Shown here: piece by piece, positions 9,298-18,441 of the stretch
Numbering within the stretch: position 1 is the stretch's first letter
How the letters are laid out: every line of letters starts with the position of its first letter
Assembly: GCA_000027065.2 (NCBI GenBank)
Contig: FN543093.2
Span: forward strand, 4,282,074 to 4,346,073
DNA from: Cronobacter turicensis z3032
GTDB taxonomy: Bacteria > Pseudomonadota > Gammaproteobacteria > Enterobacterales > Enterobacteriaceae
Direction of reading: 5' to 3'
DNA: 64,000 nucleotides
The notes under the pieces: model-generated
The model's database searches: none
What the model saw: the letters and a program-made list of their open reading frames with translations, nothing else
What the model was told of the DNA's origin: nothing
Position numbers and translations under genes: made by a program

Positions 9298-10230
9298 ATG
9301 ATTATCGTTACCGGCGGCGCGGGTTTTATCGGCAGCAACATTGTTAAGGCTCTGAACGACATCGGCTATACCGACATTCTGGTGGTGGACAACCTGAAAG
9401 ACGGCACCAAATTCGTCAATCTGGTGGATCTGAATATCGCCGATTACATGGATAAAGAAGATTTTCAGGTACAGATCATGTCCGGCGAAGAGTTCGGCGA
9501 GATTGAAGCCGTGTTCCACGAAGGCGCTTGCTCCTCCACCACCGAGTGGGATGGCAAGTACATGATGGAAAACAACTATCAGTACTCCAAAGAGCTGCTG
9601 CACTACTGCCTGGAGCGTGAAATCCCGTTCCTGTACGCCTCTTCCGCCGCCACCTACGGCGGTCGCACTTCTGACTTCATCGAATCACGCGAATATGAGA
9701 AGCCGCTGAACGTGTACGGCTATTCGAAATTCCTGTTCGATGAATATGTTCGCCAGATCCTGCCGGAAGCGAACTCGCAGATCACCGGCTTCCGCTACTT
9801 TAACGTCTACGGCCCGCGTGAAGGCCACAAAGGCAGCATGGCGAGCGTGGCGTTCCACCTCAACACCCAGTTGAACGACGGCGAAAGCCCGAAACTGTTT
9901 GAAGGCAGCGATAACTTCAAACGCGACTTCATCTACGTGGGCGACGTGGCCGCGGTGAACCTGTGGTTCTGGCAGAACGGCGTATCCGGCATTTTCAACT
10001 GCGGCACCGGCCGTGCGGAGTCGTTCCAGGCCGTGGCGGATGCCGCGCTGGCTTTCCATAAAAAAGGCAGCATTGAGTACATCCCGTTCCCGGAAAAACT
10101 CAAAGGCCGCTATCAGGCGTTCACCCAGGCCGATCTCACTAACCTGCGCGCGGCGGGCTACGACAAGCCGTTTAAAACCGTTGCCGAAGGGGTTTCAGAG
10201 TATATGGCCTGGCTGAACCGCGACGCATAA
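9298..10230 (+). CDS. hldD: ADP-L-glycero-D-manno-heptose 6-epimerase
   Basis: 310 residues, identical in length to E. coli HldD (RfaD). It converts ADP-D-glycero- to ADP-L-glycero-D-manno-heptose, the donor for the inner LPS core, in the cytosol. It is a short-chain dehydrogenase-like fold: the NADP motif TGGAGFIGSN is at residues 5-14 and the catalytic YxxxK is in YGYSKFLFDE near residue 140. It is the first gene of hldD-waaF-waaC-waaQ-wabG-like, where spacings are 12 bases or less. Confidence 0.98.
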   Translation: MIIVTGGAGFIGSNIVKALNDIGYTDILVVDNLKDGTKFVNLVDLNIADYMDKEDFQVQIMSGEEFGEIEAVFHEGACSSTTEWDGKYMMENNYQYSKELLHYCLEREIPFLYASSAATYGGRTSDFIESREYEKPLNVYGYSKFLFDEYVRQILPEANSQITGFRYFNVYGPREGHKGSMASVAFHLNTQLNDGESPKLFEGSDNFKRDFIYVGDVAAVNLWFWQNGVSGIFNCGTGRAESFQAVADAALAFHKKGSIEYIPFPEKLKGRYQAFTQADLTNLRAAGYDKPFKTVAEGVSEYMAWLNRDA

Positions 10231-10242
10231 GCAGGCTGATGC

Positions 10243-11289
10243 ATGAAAATACTGGTGATCGGCCCGTCATGGGTGGGCGACATGATGATGTCGCAAAGTC
10301 TCTATCGCACGCTCCGGGCCCGCTATCCGCAGGCGGTGATTGACGTGATGGCGCCCGCGTGGTGCCGTCCGCTGCTGTCGCGCATGCCGGAGGTGAATGA
10401 GGCGATCCCCATGCCGCTCGGCCACGGCGCGCTGGGGCTTGGCGAGCGCCGCCGCCTGGGCCACAGCCTGCGCGAGCGTCGCTACGATCGCGCATATGTC
10501 CTGCCGAACTCGTTTAAATCGGCGCTGGTGCCGTTTTTTGCGGGCATACCACACCGTACCGGCTGGCGCGGCGAGATGCGCTACGGCCTGTTAAATGATG
10601 TTCGCGTGCTGGATAAACAGGCGTGGCCGCTGATGGTCGAGCGCTATGTCGCGCTGGCCTACGATAAGGGCGTGATGCAGTCGGCGAAAGATTTGCCGCA
10701 ACCCTTACTCTGGCCGCAACTGCTGGTGACGGACGCGGAAAAAAGCCAGACCTGCGCGCAGTTCGCGCTTTCCGCCGAGCGTCCGATAGTCGGATTCTGC
10801 CCTGGCGCGGAGTTCGGCCCGGCGAAACGCTGGCCGCATTATCACTATGCAGAGCTTGCAAAACAGCTGATTGACGAAGGTTATCAGGTGGCGCTGTTCG
10901 GCTCGGCGAAAGATCACGAAGCGGGCAATGAAATCCTCGCCGCGCTGAATGTTGAACAGCAGGCGTGGTGCCGCAATCTGGCGGGTGAGACCCAGCTTGA
11001 GCAGGCCGTGGTGCTGATTGCCGCCTGTAAAGCAGTGGTGACGAATGATTCCGGCCTGATGCACGTGGCCGCCGCGCTTGATCGCCCGCTGGTGGCGCTG
11101 TACGGGCCGAGCAGCCCGGATTTCACGCCGCCGCTGTCGCATAAGGCGAAAGTCATTCGTCTTATCACTGGCTACCATAAAGTCCGTAAAGGCGACGCCG
11201 CCGAAGGCTATCACCAGAGTCTCATCGACATTACGCCCGCGCGCGTACTGGAAACGCTCAACGAACTGCTGCTGAACGAGGAAGCCTGA
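10243..11289 (+). CDS. waaF: ADP-heptose:LPS heptosyltransferase II
   Basis: 348 residues, standard length. GT9 enzyme that adds the second heptose to the LPS inner core on the cytoplasmic face. VIGPSWVGDMMMSQ at the N-terminus and NDSGLMHVAAALD-RPLVALYGPSSP in the C-terminal domain are the family signatures. It starts 12 bases after hldD and ends 3 bases before waaC, so translation is probably coupled. Confidence 0.97.
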   Translation: MKILVIGPSWVGDMMMSQSLYRTLRARYPQAVIDVMAPAWCRPLLSRMPEVNEAIPMPLGHGALGLGERRRLGHSLRERRYDRAYVLPNSFKSALVPFFAGIPHRTGWRGEMRYGLLNDVRVLDKQAWPLMVERYVALAYDKGVMQSAKDLPQPLLWPQLLVTDAEKSQTCAQFALSAERPIVGFCPGAEFGPAKRWPHYHYAELAKQLIDEGYQVALFGSAKDHEAGNEILAALNVEQQAWCRNLAGETQLEQAVVLIAACKAVVTNDSGLMHVAAALDRPLVALYGPSSPDFTPPLSHKAKVIRLITGYHKVRKGDAAEGYHQSLIDITPARVLETLNELLLNEEA

Positions 11290-11292
11290 CGG

Positions 11293-12294
11293 ATGCGGGT
11301 GCTTGTTGTGAAAACCTCTTCGATGGGCGACGTGCTTCACACGCTGCCCGCCTTAACCGACGCCATGCAGGCGATGCCGGATATCCGTTTCGACTGGGTG
11401 GTGGAAGAAGGCTTCGCGCAGATCCCGTCATGGCACCCGGCGGTTGAGCGCATACTGCCGGTGGCTATCCGCCGCTGGCGTAAGGCGTGGTTTTCCGCGC
11501 AGGTCAAAGCCGAGCGGCGCGCGTTTCACGACGCGCTGCGGGCCGTAAATTATGACGCGGTGATCGACGCACAGGGGCTGGTCAAAAGCGCCGCCCTGGT
11601 GACGCGTCTGGCGCGCGGCGTTAAGCATGGCATGGACTGGCAGACGGCGCGCGAACCGCTCGCGAGCCTTTTCTATAATCGCCGTCACCATATTGCGAAA
11701 GCGCAGCACGCCGTGGAGCGCACCCGCGAACTCTTCGCGAAAAGCCTGGGCTATGCAAAACCCGCCGCGCAGGGCGATTACGCCATCGCACAGCACTTTG
11801 TGCGCCAGCCTGCGGATGACACTGGGCGTTATGTGGTATTCCTGCACGCCACCACGCGCGATGAAAAACACTGGCCGGAAGCGCACTGGCGCGAGCTTAT
11901 CGCGCTGCTGGGCCCGAGCGGGCTGCAGATCCGCCTGCCGTGGGGCGCGCCGCACGAAGAAGCGCGGGCGAAAAGGCTTGCCGACGGTTTCGATTATGTT
12001 CAGGTGCTCCCGCGTCTGACGCTGGAACAGGTCGCCCACCAGCTGGCTGGCGCACAGTTTGTGGTGTCAGTAGATACCGGTCTGAGCCATCTGACGGCGG
12101 CGCTCGATCGTCCAAACTTCACGCTCTATGGCCCCACGGATCCAGGGCTGATTGGGGGGTATGGGAAGAATCAGGTTGTCTGTCGTCCGACAAATTCTGA
12201 AAGCCTCGCCGACCTGCCCGCCGCCACCGTTTTCGAATCATTGCATCCCTGGCTTTACGGGGAAACTTCCGTTTCAGAGAGTGCCCATGCCTGA
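11293..12294 (+). CDS. waaC: ADP-heptose:LPS heptosyltransferase I
   Basis: 333 residues, slightly longer at the C-terminus than E. coli WaaC (about 320). GT9 enzyme that adds the first heptose to Kdo2-lipid A. Signatures are VKTSSMGDVLHTLPAL at the N-terminus and SVDTGLSHLTAALD near residue 260. Its 3' end overlaps the start of waaQ by 8 bases. Confidence 0.97.
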   Translation: MRVLVVKTSSMGDVLHTLPALTDAMQAMPDIRFDWVVEEGFAQIPSWHPAVERILPVAIRRWRKAWFSAQVKAERRAFHDALRAVNYDAVIDAQGLVKSAALVTRLARGVKHGMDWQTAREPLASLFYNRRHHIAKAQHAVERTRELFAKSLGYAKPAAQGDYAIAQHFVRQPADDTGRYVVFLHATTRDEKHWPEAHWRELIALLGPSGLQIRLPWGAPHEEARAKRLADGFDYVQVLPRLTLEQVAHQLAGAQFVVSVDTGLSHLTAALDRPNFTLYGPTDPGLIGGYGKNQVVCRPTNSESLADLPAATVFESLHPWLYGETSVSESAHA

Positions 12295-13390
12295 CTTATT
12301 CACGCCTGAACGTCCGCCGAAGCGGGTTCTGATTATTAAGTTGCGCCACCATGGCGACGTACTGCTGACCTCACCTTGCTTTACGGTGCTGAAAAAAGCG
12401 TACCCGCAGGCGGAGGTGGATGCGCTGGTTTATGACGACACCCAGGCGATGCTGACCAGCCATCCGCATATCGACCAGGTGCATACTATTGGTCGCCACT
12501 GGCGCAAGCAGGGCCTGCTTAAACAGTTTCGGCTTTACCGCGGGCTGGTGAAAACCCTTAAAGCCCGCCAGTATGACGTGCTGATTAACCTCACCGAGCA
12601 CTGGCACGGCGCTCGTCTGGCACGCCTGCTGAAACCACGCGTGTCCGTTGGTTTTCGCCCTGACAAACGCAGCGGTTTCGCGCGCCGCCGCTGGGTAAAA
12701 TCATTTACCACGCTCTATCCGGCGATTCAGGACAACACGCGTCATATGGTGGAAGTGAACCTCGACGCGCTGCGTCGTATCGGCATTCACCCGGCTACCA
12801 GCGATGATAAACGCACCTTGTTCGTACCCGGCGATGAAGCCGAGGCGTTTATTCAGGAGAAACTGGCCGCGTTCGGCCTGAAGAGCGGCGACTACATTCT
12901 GGTGCACCCCACTTCGCGCTGGATGTTTAAATCCTGGGATATCCGCGCGCTGGCGGCTACCGTCGATGCGCTCGCGAGCCGTGGACTGCCCGTTATTCTC
13001 TCCGCCGCACCTTCACGCGAAGAAACAGAGTATATGGATAAACTCCGCGCTGCGCTGACGCAGCCGGTATTCGATCTGAGCGGCCAGTTGAATCTGAAGC
13101 AGCTTGGCGCGCTGATGAAACACGCCAGGATTTACTTCGGCGTGGATTCAATGCCGATGCATCTGGCGAGCGCCGTCGGTACGCCAACCGTGGCGATTTT
13201 CGGGCCGACCGGCGCCATCAAATGGTCGCCCTGGGGCGTATCGCATCGCGTTATCACCGCCGGCTTTACCTGTCAGCCCTGCGGTAAAGCAGGCTGCGGC
13301 GACAGTGGCGTCTCTGACTGCATCACTGCCATTACACCTCAACAGGTGCTGAGCGCTATTGATACTCTGCTGCTGGAAACGCCCGCATGA
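12287..13390 (+). CDS. waaQ: LPS core heptosyltransferase III
   Basis: 367 residues. GT9 enzyme adding the side-branch heptose (HepIII) of the inner core. The N-terminus has IIKLRHHGDVLLTSP and the C-terminal domain has GVDSMPMHLASAVGTP. The start is ATG 12287 inside the waaC end, following the GT9 N-terminal alignment; the in-frame ORF extends upstream to 12152, but that part overlaps waaC and shows no family similarity. Its stop overlaps the next start by 4 bases (ATGA). Confidence 0.93.
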   Translation: MPDLFTPERPPKRVLIIKLRHHGDVLLTSPCFTVLKKAYPQAEVDALVYDDTQAMLTSHPHIDQVHTIGRHWRKQGLLKQFRLYRGLVKTLKARQYDVLINLTEHWHGARLARLLKPRVSVGFRPDKRSGFARRRWVKSFTTLYPAIQDNTRHMVEVNLDALRRIGIHPATSDDKRTLFVPGDEAEAFIQEKLAAFGLKSGDYILVHPTSRWMFKSWDIRALAATVDALASRGLPVILSAAPSREETEYMDKLRAALTQPVFDLSGQLNLKQLGALMKHARIYFGVDSMPMHLASAVGTPTVAIFGPTGAIKWSPWGVSHRVITAGFTCQPCGKAGCGDSGVSDCITAITPQQVLSAIDTLLLETPA

Positions 13391-14496
13391 AGCTGGCAAT
13401 CGTGAGGCAGACTTGGAATCCTAACGGCGGTGCGGAGCGTTTTGTCTCGCGCGCGCTGAATGTGCTGTCGCAAAGCGGCGATCTGGATGTCACGCTGATT
13501 GCCCGCCAGTGGGAGAGCGGTACGGGCTGGCAAACGCTGACGGTCGATCCGCCTTTTCGCAACCGAAAAGCGCGTGAGGCGGGTTTTGCCGCCGCCGCCG
13601 CCGCACAGTTTGCAGCATTTGATATTGTGCAAAGTCACGAGCGCATCCCTGGCGCCACGATTTTCCGCGCCGGCGACGGCGTACACGCCGCCTGGCTTGA
13701 GCAGTACCATCGCATCCAGTCGCCCCTTGCGCGTTGGGCGCAGTCTTTCAGCGCATATCACCGCTACATTCTCAAGGCAGAGCGCGAGATGTTTATGCAT
13801 CCGACGCTGCGCAAAGTGATTTGTAACTCCAGAATGGTGCGCGATGATATTGCCCGCCGCTTCGGGCTGGCGGATCATCAACTGACAGTGATTTATAACG
13901 GCGTTGATACGTCTGTTTTCCACCCATCAGTACGTGAGCACTCACTACGCAGCGAGCTTGGTGTTCCGGCCAATGCCCCGGTACTCGCCTATGTCGGTTC
14001 TGGCTTTGCCCGTAAAGGCGTCGCAGTGGCGCTGAAAGCGATTGTTGACCATCCGTCCGTCTGGCTGCTGGTGGCCGGGCGTGATAAACACGCGCGGCGT
14101 TTCGAAGCGCTGGCGCACAAGCTTGGCGTCGCGGATCGCGTAAAATTTCTCGGCCCGGTCGCAGATATCAAAAGGGTGTACGGTAGCGCCGATGCGCTGA
14201 TTTTACCGACACTCTACGATCCATTTCCGAATGTGTGTGTGGAAGCGCTCGCCTGCGGCCTGCCGTTATTAACCAGCTACGGCTGCGGGGCGGCGGAATG
14301 GGTGCAGGAAGGCGAGAATGGCTGGGTGCGCGATGCGCTTGATGCGCCCGGCTACAGTGAGGCGATTGGCCAGTGGCTGGCAGGGCGCGCCGCCGGGAAA
14401 GATTATAGCCGCGCGGCGCGACGCACCGCAGAGCCCTGGACGCTGGAAAGAATGGCCCAGGAGCTCAATGCGCTTTACCGTGAACTGCTGGCCTGA
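13387..14496 (+). CDS. LPS core glycosyltransferase, GT4, WabG-like
   Basis: 369 residues. N-terminal IVRQTWNPNGGAERF and SHERIPGATIFRAGDGVH resemble, from memory, the Klebsiella core enzyme WabG (galacturonosyltransferase to HepII) more than E. coli WaaG. The C-terminal half has the GT4 donor-site motif LYDPFPNVCVEALACGLP with the conserved Glu. It overlaps waaQ by 4 bases, so it is the last gene of the hldD operon. Its sugar donor (GalA or Glc) cannot be decided from sequence. The 3' end overlaps the convergent gene by 22 bases. Confidence 0.82.
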   Translation: MKLAIVRQTWNPNGGAERFVSRALNVLSQSGDLDVTLIARQWESGTGWQTLTVDPPFRNRKAREAGFAAAAAAQFAAFDIVQSHERIPGATIFRAGDGVHAAWLEQYHRIQSPLARWAQSFSAYHRYILKAEREMFMHPTLRKVICNSRMVRDDIARRFGLADHQLTVIYNGVDTSVFHPSVREHSLRSELGVPANAPVLAYVGSGFARKGVAVALKAIVDHPSVWLLVAGRDKHARRFEALAHKLGVADRVKFLGPVADIKRVYGSADALILPTLYDPFPNVCVEALACGLPLLTSYGCGAAEWVQEGENGWVRDALDAPGYSEAIGQWLAGRAAGKDYSRAARRTAEPWTLERMAQELNALYRELLA

Positions 14497-15581
14497 CGGC
14501 TGGCGTTGCGGAACACGTGTTCCATCGCATCCAGCATACAGTCACGCGTGAAATGGCTGCACAGGTAATCATAACCCTGCTGTGCCAGCCGTTCGCGCAG
14601 CGCGGCATTGTCATAGAGCCGCATAATGGCACCCTTCAAAGCCTGAACATCCCGCTGACCGACTAACAGCCCGGTCTGATTATCAATTACGGCATCCGCC
14701 GTACCGCCCGCGTCAGTGGCGATAGTCGCAACGCGCGACGCCAGCGACTGCAGCACGCCCTGCGGCACACCTTCCATATCATGCGACGGGCTCAGCGCGA
14801 CATCGAACGCCGGAAACCACCTCTGCGGATTGCTCTGATGCCCGGCCATTACCACGCGAGTCTCCAGCCCCAGCGTGAGAATCTCCTGCTCCAGCGCGGC
14901 GCGGTGCGGCCCTTCGCCAACAATCGCCAGACGGATACGCGGATTATCAATTTGCGCTAGCGCCTGCAACAACACGCTGTGTCCTTTATTCGGGCGCAGA
15001 TGAGAAACCACGCCAAGCCAGAAATCCTCTTCGCTTAATCCGCAATGCTGGCGCGCCGCGTTTTTATCGCCCGGCTTAAAGCGTGAAGTGTCTACACCGC
15101 TTGGCACAGACGTACTGTGAGAAAGCGGTACGCCAATGTCTTCAAGCTGATGGCGCAGCGCTTCGCCCGTCGTCACCACATGCGCGCAGGCGGTGCCGAA
15201 CAACCAGCGTGTACCGCGGTTGTTGCGCGGCTTACCAGAGGCGTGACGGGTACGTACCAGCGGCGGAGGGTTACGCAGCGTTGCGCAGGCCAGCGCCACA
15301 AGCCAGGTATCTACAGAATTATGACTATTGATAACATCAATGTGTCCCGCCTCGTGTTTCAGCCAGGCGCGCAGGCGCAGCAGATTTGGGATTTTTTTGC
15401 GCCGGATGGGCAGATTGACCACCTTCAGGCCTGCGTCCCGCGCCAGCGTATTCAGCGGTACGTCTTCCGGGCAGACGATAGTGACCTGATGGCCGCGCGC
15501 CAGCATGCCGAGAGATTCGTTAATAATACGCAGCGGCTGACCACCTTTCCCGCCGTCCGCTTCGGTATGAACGATATGCAT
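14475..15581 (-). CDS. Glycosyltransferase family 4, LPS core
   Basis: 368 residues from ATG 15581, which has AGGAAG at a good distance; an upstream TTG at 15617 is less likely. The N-terminus HIVHTEADGGKGGQPLRI has the glycine-rich acceptor loop. VSHLRPNKGHSVLLQAL and SPSHDMEGVPQGVLQSLA are the GT4 donor-site motifs. It probably extends the outer core on the cytoplasmic face. It is transcribed towards the WabG-like gene, with a 22-base overlap of the two 3' ends, and divergently from the WaaH-like gene. Exact linkage unknown. Confidence 0.82.
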   Translation of the reverse strand: MHIVHTEADGGKGGQPLRIINESLGMLARGHQVTIVCPEDVPLNTLARDAGLKVVNLPIRRKKIPNLLRLRAWLKHEAGHIDVINSHNSVDTWLVALACATLRNPPPLVRTRHASGKPRNNRGTRWLFGTACAHVVTTGEALRHQLEDIGVPLSHSTSVPSGVDTSRFKPGDKNAARQHCGLSEEDFWLGVVSHLRPNKGHSVLLQALAQIDNPRIRLAIVGEGPHRAALEQEILTLGLETRVVMAGHQSNPQRWFPAFDVALSPSHDMEGVPQGVLQSLASRVATIATDAGGTADAVIDNQTGLLVGQRDVQALKGAIMRLYDNAALRERLAQQGYDYLCSHFTRDCMLDAMEHVFRNASRQASSSR

Positions 15582-15904
15582 AATCTTCCTGTTATTGACC
15601 GGCCTGTGCGGCGACAATTATACCTTTGGCTTTATTAATGGTTCGCACTTTTTATTCCGCCACTGAAGTCGTTTGCGCCTCGCAATGGCAGCCTGACTGG
15701 CTCGCACCTTACACAACCCGGCGCAGCAATGCATCCGCAATTAGGGGGAACGGGCGCACGCTTGTGGCTTTCTTTATTACTTCATAGATAATAAGCACCA
15801 CTGGAACAACGATCTGGCAAACGGCCAGCGCGGTAAGCTGTCGATAAGCCATAACGTCAGATGATGACGGTTTGCCTGTGCCCCCGGTATCCAACGGAGA
15901 AAGC
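15582..15904. promoter_or_regulatory. Divergent spacer between GT4 gene and waaH-like gene
   Basis: 323 bases that must hold two divergent promoters. The minus strand carries a short reading frame (15709-15906, with an internal ATG giving 47 residues) with one hydrophobic stretch, LTALAVCQIVVPVVLIIY. It has no clear ribosome binding site and I give it low weight as a gene. The ribosome binding site for the plus gene is ACGGAGAAAGC just before 15905. I found no RfaH ops element or convincing PhoB box. Confidence 0.4.
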
Positions 15905-16888
15905 ATGTCTGATACCCCTCTTCTGAGTATTATTGTCGCGGTTTATAATGGCGAAAAATTCCTGAGTGCCTTTTTTGACAGCATTAAAAGTCAGCAATTA
16001 GACAGCATTGAGCTTATCGTCGTGGACGACGGGTCGACTGACCGCTCCGCTGAAATCACCGAAAGCTACCGCGCACAATTCCCCCGTTTTCAGCATGTAA
16101 AACAGGAAAACCAGGGCGTATCCGCCGCCCGTAATACCGGGCTTGCGCTGGCACATGGGCAATACCTGGCGTTTCCGGATATCGATGACGTTATCTATCC
16201 GACGCTTTACCCACGCCTGCTGGATATTGCCACGCAAAATAATCTGGATGTCGCGACCTGCAACGGTACTTACATCTATGATGACGGACGCCCCGCGAAG
16301 AAAATTTTCCCCTCAGACCGACTCGGTTCGACGGGTGTTCTGGATGGCCCAACATGGCTGCAGATGGCGCTCAGCTCACGCAAATTCCTGCATGTCACCT
16401 GGCTCAATATCTATCGCCACGACTTTATCAAACGTCACGGCTTTAGCTTCGAACATGGCCTGCGCCATCAGGATATCCCCTGGACCACAGAAGTATTGCT
16501 GACGGCGCAGCGGGTGCAGTATATCGACGAGACACTGTATGACTATCTGATCCACGCCGCATCGGTGTCACATACGCCAGGTACTGATGACACGCGTATG
16601 CGCTCAGCTCGCCACTATATGAAAATACTGGAGATGCTGAACGCGATTAATGAACGTTACCCGGAGCAGGTAAAACGCGCTCCGGCGTGTCACTGGCAGA
16701 TTGCCAAAGAAGGTCTGGGGATCTTGCATAGCATTAATAATATTGAAGATCCCTCAAAGAAACGCGAAATCACGCGTGAGCTTTTCGATCGGGGCATCTG
16801 GGAGATGATCTGGAAAAACGCACGCGGCTTTAAGCAGCGCTGGCGCCTGGGTCGTCGTTACTTCCGCCTTAAGAAAATTGCAGGCTAA
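15905..16888 (+). CDS. WaaH/YibD-like LPS core glycosyltransferase (GT2)
   Basis: 327 residues. A family 2 glycosyltransferase with LSIIVAVYNGEKFL, VVDDGSTDRS and FPDIDDVIYPTL in the GT-A domain. The middle part, DRLGSTGVLDGPTWLQ and GLRHQDIPWTTE, closely follows E. coli YibD (WaaH), the glucuronic acid transferase that modifies HepIII. The neighbouring waaQ, which makes HepIII, fits that role. The start at ATG 15905 has a good ribosome binding site. E. coli waaH lies next to tdh; here it has moved into the second core block. In E. coli it is induced by PhoB. Confidence 0.78.
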   Translation: MSDTPLLSIIVAVYNGEKFLSAFFDSIKSQQLDSIELIVVDDGSTDRSAEITESYRAQFPRFQHVKQENQGVSAARNTGLALAHGQYLAFPDIDDVIYPTLYPRLLDIATQNNLDVATCNGTYIYDDGRPAKKIFPSDRLGSTGVLDGPTWLQMALSSRKFLHVTWLNIYRHDFIKRHGFSFEHGLRHQDIPWTTEVLLTAQRVQYIDETLYDYLIHAASVSHTPGTDDTRMRSARHYMKILEMLNAINERYPEQVKRAPACHWQIAKEGLGILHSINNIEDPSKKREITRELFDRGIWEMIWKNARGFKQRWRLGRRYFRLKKIAG

Positions 16889-16899
16889 AAGAGTATGTG

Positions 16900-16920
16900 C
16901 AGGCGCCACCACAGCGCCTG
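16900..16920. terminator. Hairpin after the waaH-like gene
   Basis: Perfect 7-bp stem CAGGCGC-CACCACA-GCGCCTG 12 bases after the stop. No T run follows, so it is a weak terminator candidate. The rest of the spacer up to waaA (17166) presumably holds the waaA promoter; I see no clear -35/-10 pair. Confidence 0.4.
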
Positions 16921-17166
16921 TGTATGTACAGGCGCGTTTTCGGAACGTGTTGCGCATCATTCGGATACCGTAACACCGCCTGCGCGCTGGCGTTTTCCTG
17001 ATAATTCCTGATGCCGCGGGCGGTCGCCGCCGCCCGCTTCTTCCTCTCTGTGCTTATCTGTATACTGCCGGCAGGCAAAACTCTCCTGTTGGCGCCAAAA
17101 CAATAGCTTTACCCCGGTGAAATGCTTAGAATTTGCCCGCCGATACAGAAAATAACGGATATTAGC

Positions 17167-18441
17167 TTGGAATCGTTGTATACCGCTCTGCTCTACCTGA
17201 TACAGCCTTTTGTCTGGGTGCGGCTTTTGCTCCGCAGCCGTAAAGCCCCTGCCTATCGCAAACGATGGGGGGAACGCTACGGCTTTTGTCAGGGAAAAGT
17301 GTTGCCGGACGGTATCCTGCTGCACTCGGTATCCGTGGGCGAAACCCTGGCCGCCATTCCGCTGGTGCGCGCGCTGCGCCACCGCTATCCGTCTCTGCCG
17401 ATTACCGTCACCACGATGACGCCGACGGGCTCTGAGCGCGTGCAGTCGGCTTTCGGCAAAGATGTGCATCACGTTTACTTGCCTTACGATCTGCCCTGCG
17501 CCATGAACCGTTTCCTGGAAACGGTGCGCCCGAAACTGGTGATCGTCATGGAAACCGAGCTGTGGCCGAATATGATTTCCGCGCTGCATCAGCGCAAAAT
17601 TCCGCTGGTTATCGCGAACGCCCGCCTCTCCGAACGCTCCGCCAAAGGCTATCAAAAGCTCGGCGGGTTTATGCGCCGCCTGCTCGCGAAAATCACGCTG
17701 ATTGCCGCGCAGAATGATGAAGACGCCAGCCGTTTTACCGCGCTTGGCCTTAAGCGCAACCAGCTGGCGGTCACCGGCAGCCTGAAATTCGATATTTCCG
17801 TAACGCCGGAACTGGCCGCGCGCGCGATTACGCTGCGTCGCCAGTGGGCGCCGCGCCGTCAGGTCTGGATTGCCACCAGCACCCATGATGGCGAAGAAGC
17901 GATTATTCTGCAGGCGCATCGCCAGCTGCTGGAAACCTTTCCCGATCTGCTGCTGATCCTGGTGCCGCGCCATCCGGAACGTTTCAAAGACGCGCGCGAT
18001 TTAGTACAGAAAGCGGGCTTTAGCTTTACGCTGCGCAGCACCGGCGAAATTCCGTCCGGCAGCACGCAAGTGGTCATTGGCGATACCATGGGCGAACTGA
18101 TGCTGTTGTACGGCATCGCCGATCTCGCCTTTGTCGGCGGCAGCCTTGTCGAGCGTGGCGGCCATAACCCTCTTGAGCCTGCCGCGCACGCCATTCCGGT
18201 GCTGATGGGCCCGCATACGTTTAACTTCAAAGATATCTGCGCCAAATTGCAGGAAGCCGACGGGCTTATCACCGTCACCGACGCCGATTCACTGGTGAAA
18301 GAAATCTCCACGCTTTTGACCGACGAAGATTACCGGCTCTGGTACGGCCGCCATGCGGTAGAAGTGCTGCACCAGAACCAGGGCGCGCTACAGCGCCTGT
18401 TGCAGCTGCTGCATCCCTACCTTCCGCAGCGGAGCCACTGA
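17167..18441 (+). CDS. waaA: 3-deoxy-D-manno-octulosonic acid (Kdo) transferase
   Basis: 424 residues from TTG 17167. This start gives (M)ESLYTALLYLIQP, matching E. coli WaaA (425 residues); an upstream ATG at 17122 would add 15 unmatched residues. The bifunctional GT30 enzyme adds two Kdo residues to lipid IVA at the inner membrane and is essential. An N-terminal membrane anchor is followed by SVSVGETLAAIPLVRAL with the catalytic Glu, and by GGSLVERGGHNPLEPAA in the donor domain. It overlaps waaE by one base. Confidence 0.96.
   Translation: MESLYTALLYLIQPFVWVRLLLRSRKAPAYRKRWGERYGFCQGKVLPDGILLHSVSVGETLAAIPLVRALRHRYPSLPITVTTMTPTGSERVQSAFGKDVHHVYLPYDLPCAMNRFLETVRPKLVIVMETELWPNMISALHQRKIPLVIANARLSERSAKGYQKLGGFMRRLLAKITLIAAQNDEDASRFTALGLKRNQLAVTGSLKFDISVTPELAARAITLRRQWAPRRQVWIATSTHDGEEAIILQAHRQLLETFPDLLLILVPRHPERFKDARDLVQKAGFSFTLRSTGEIPSGSTQVVIGDTMGELMLLYGIADLAFVGGSLVERGGHNPLEPAAHAIPVLMGPHTFNFKDICAKLQEADGLITVTDADSLVKEISTLLTDEDYRLWYGRHAVEVLHQNQGALQRLLQLLHPYLPQRSH

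Noticed and set aside
10705..11340. 211-residue minus-strand frame opposite waaF and waaC
   Set aside because: Shadow frame of two well-supported genes with no family similarity.
12152..12286. 45-residue N-terminal extension of WaaQ
   Set aside because: It overlaps waaC and lacks similarity; the GT9 N-terminal strand begins after ATG 12287.
15831..15860. PhoB box before the waaH-like gene (CTGTCGATAAG...)
   Set aside because: Only one half-site is acceptable; the second repeat at 11-base spacing does not match.
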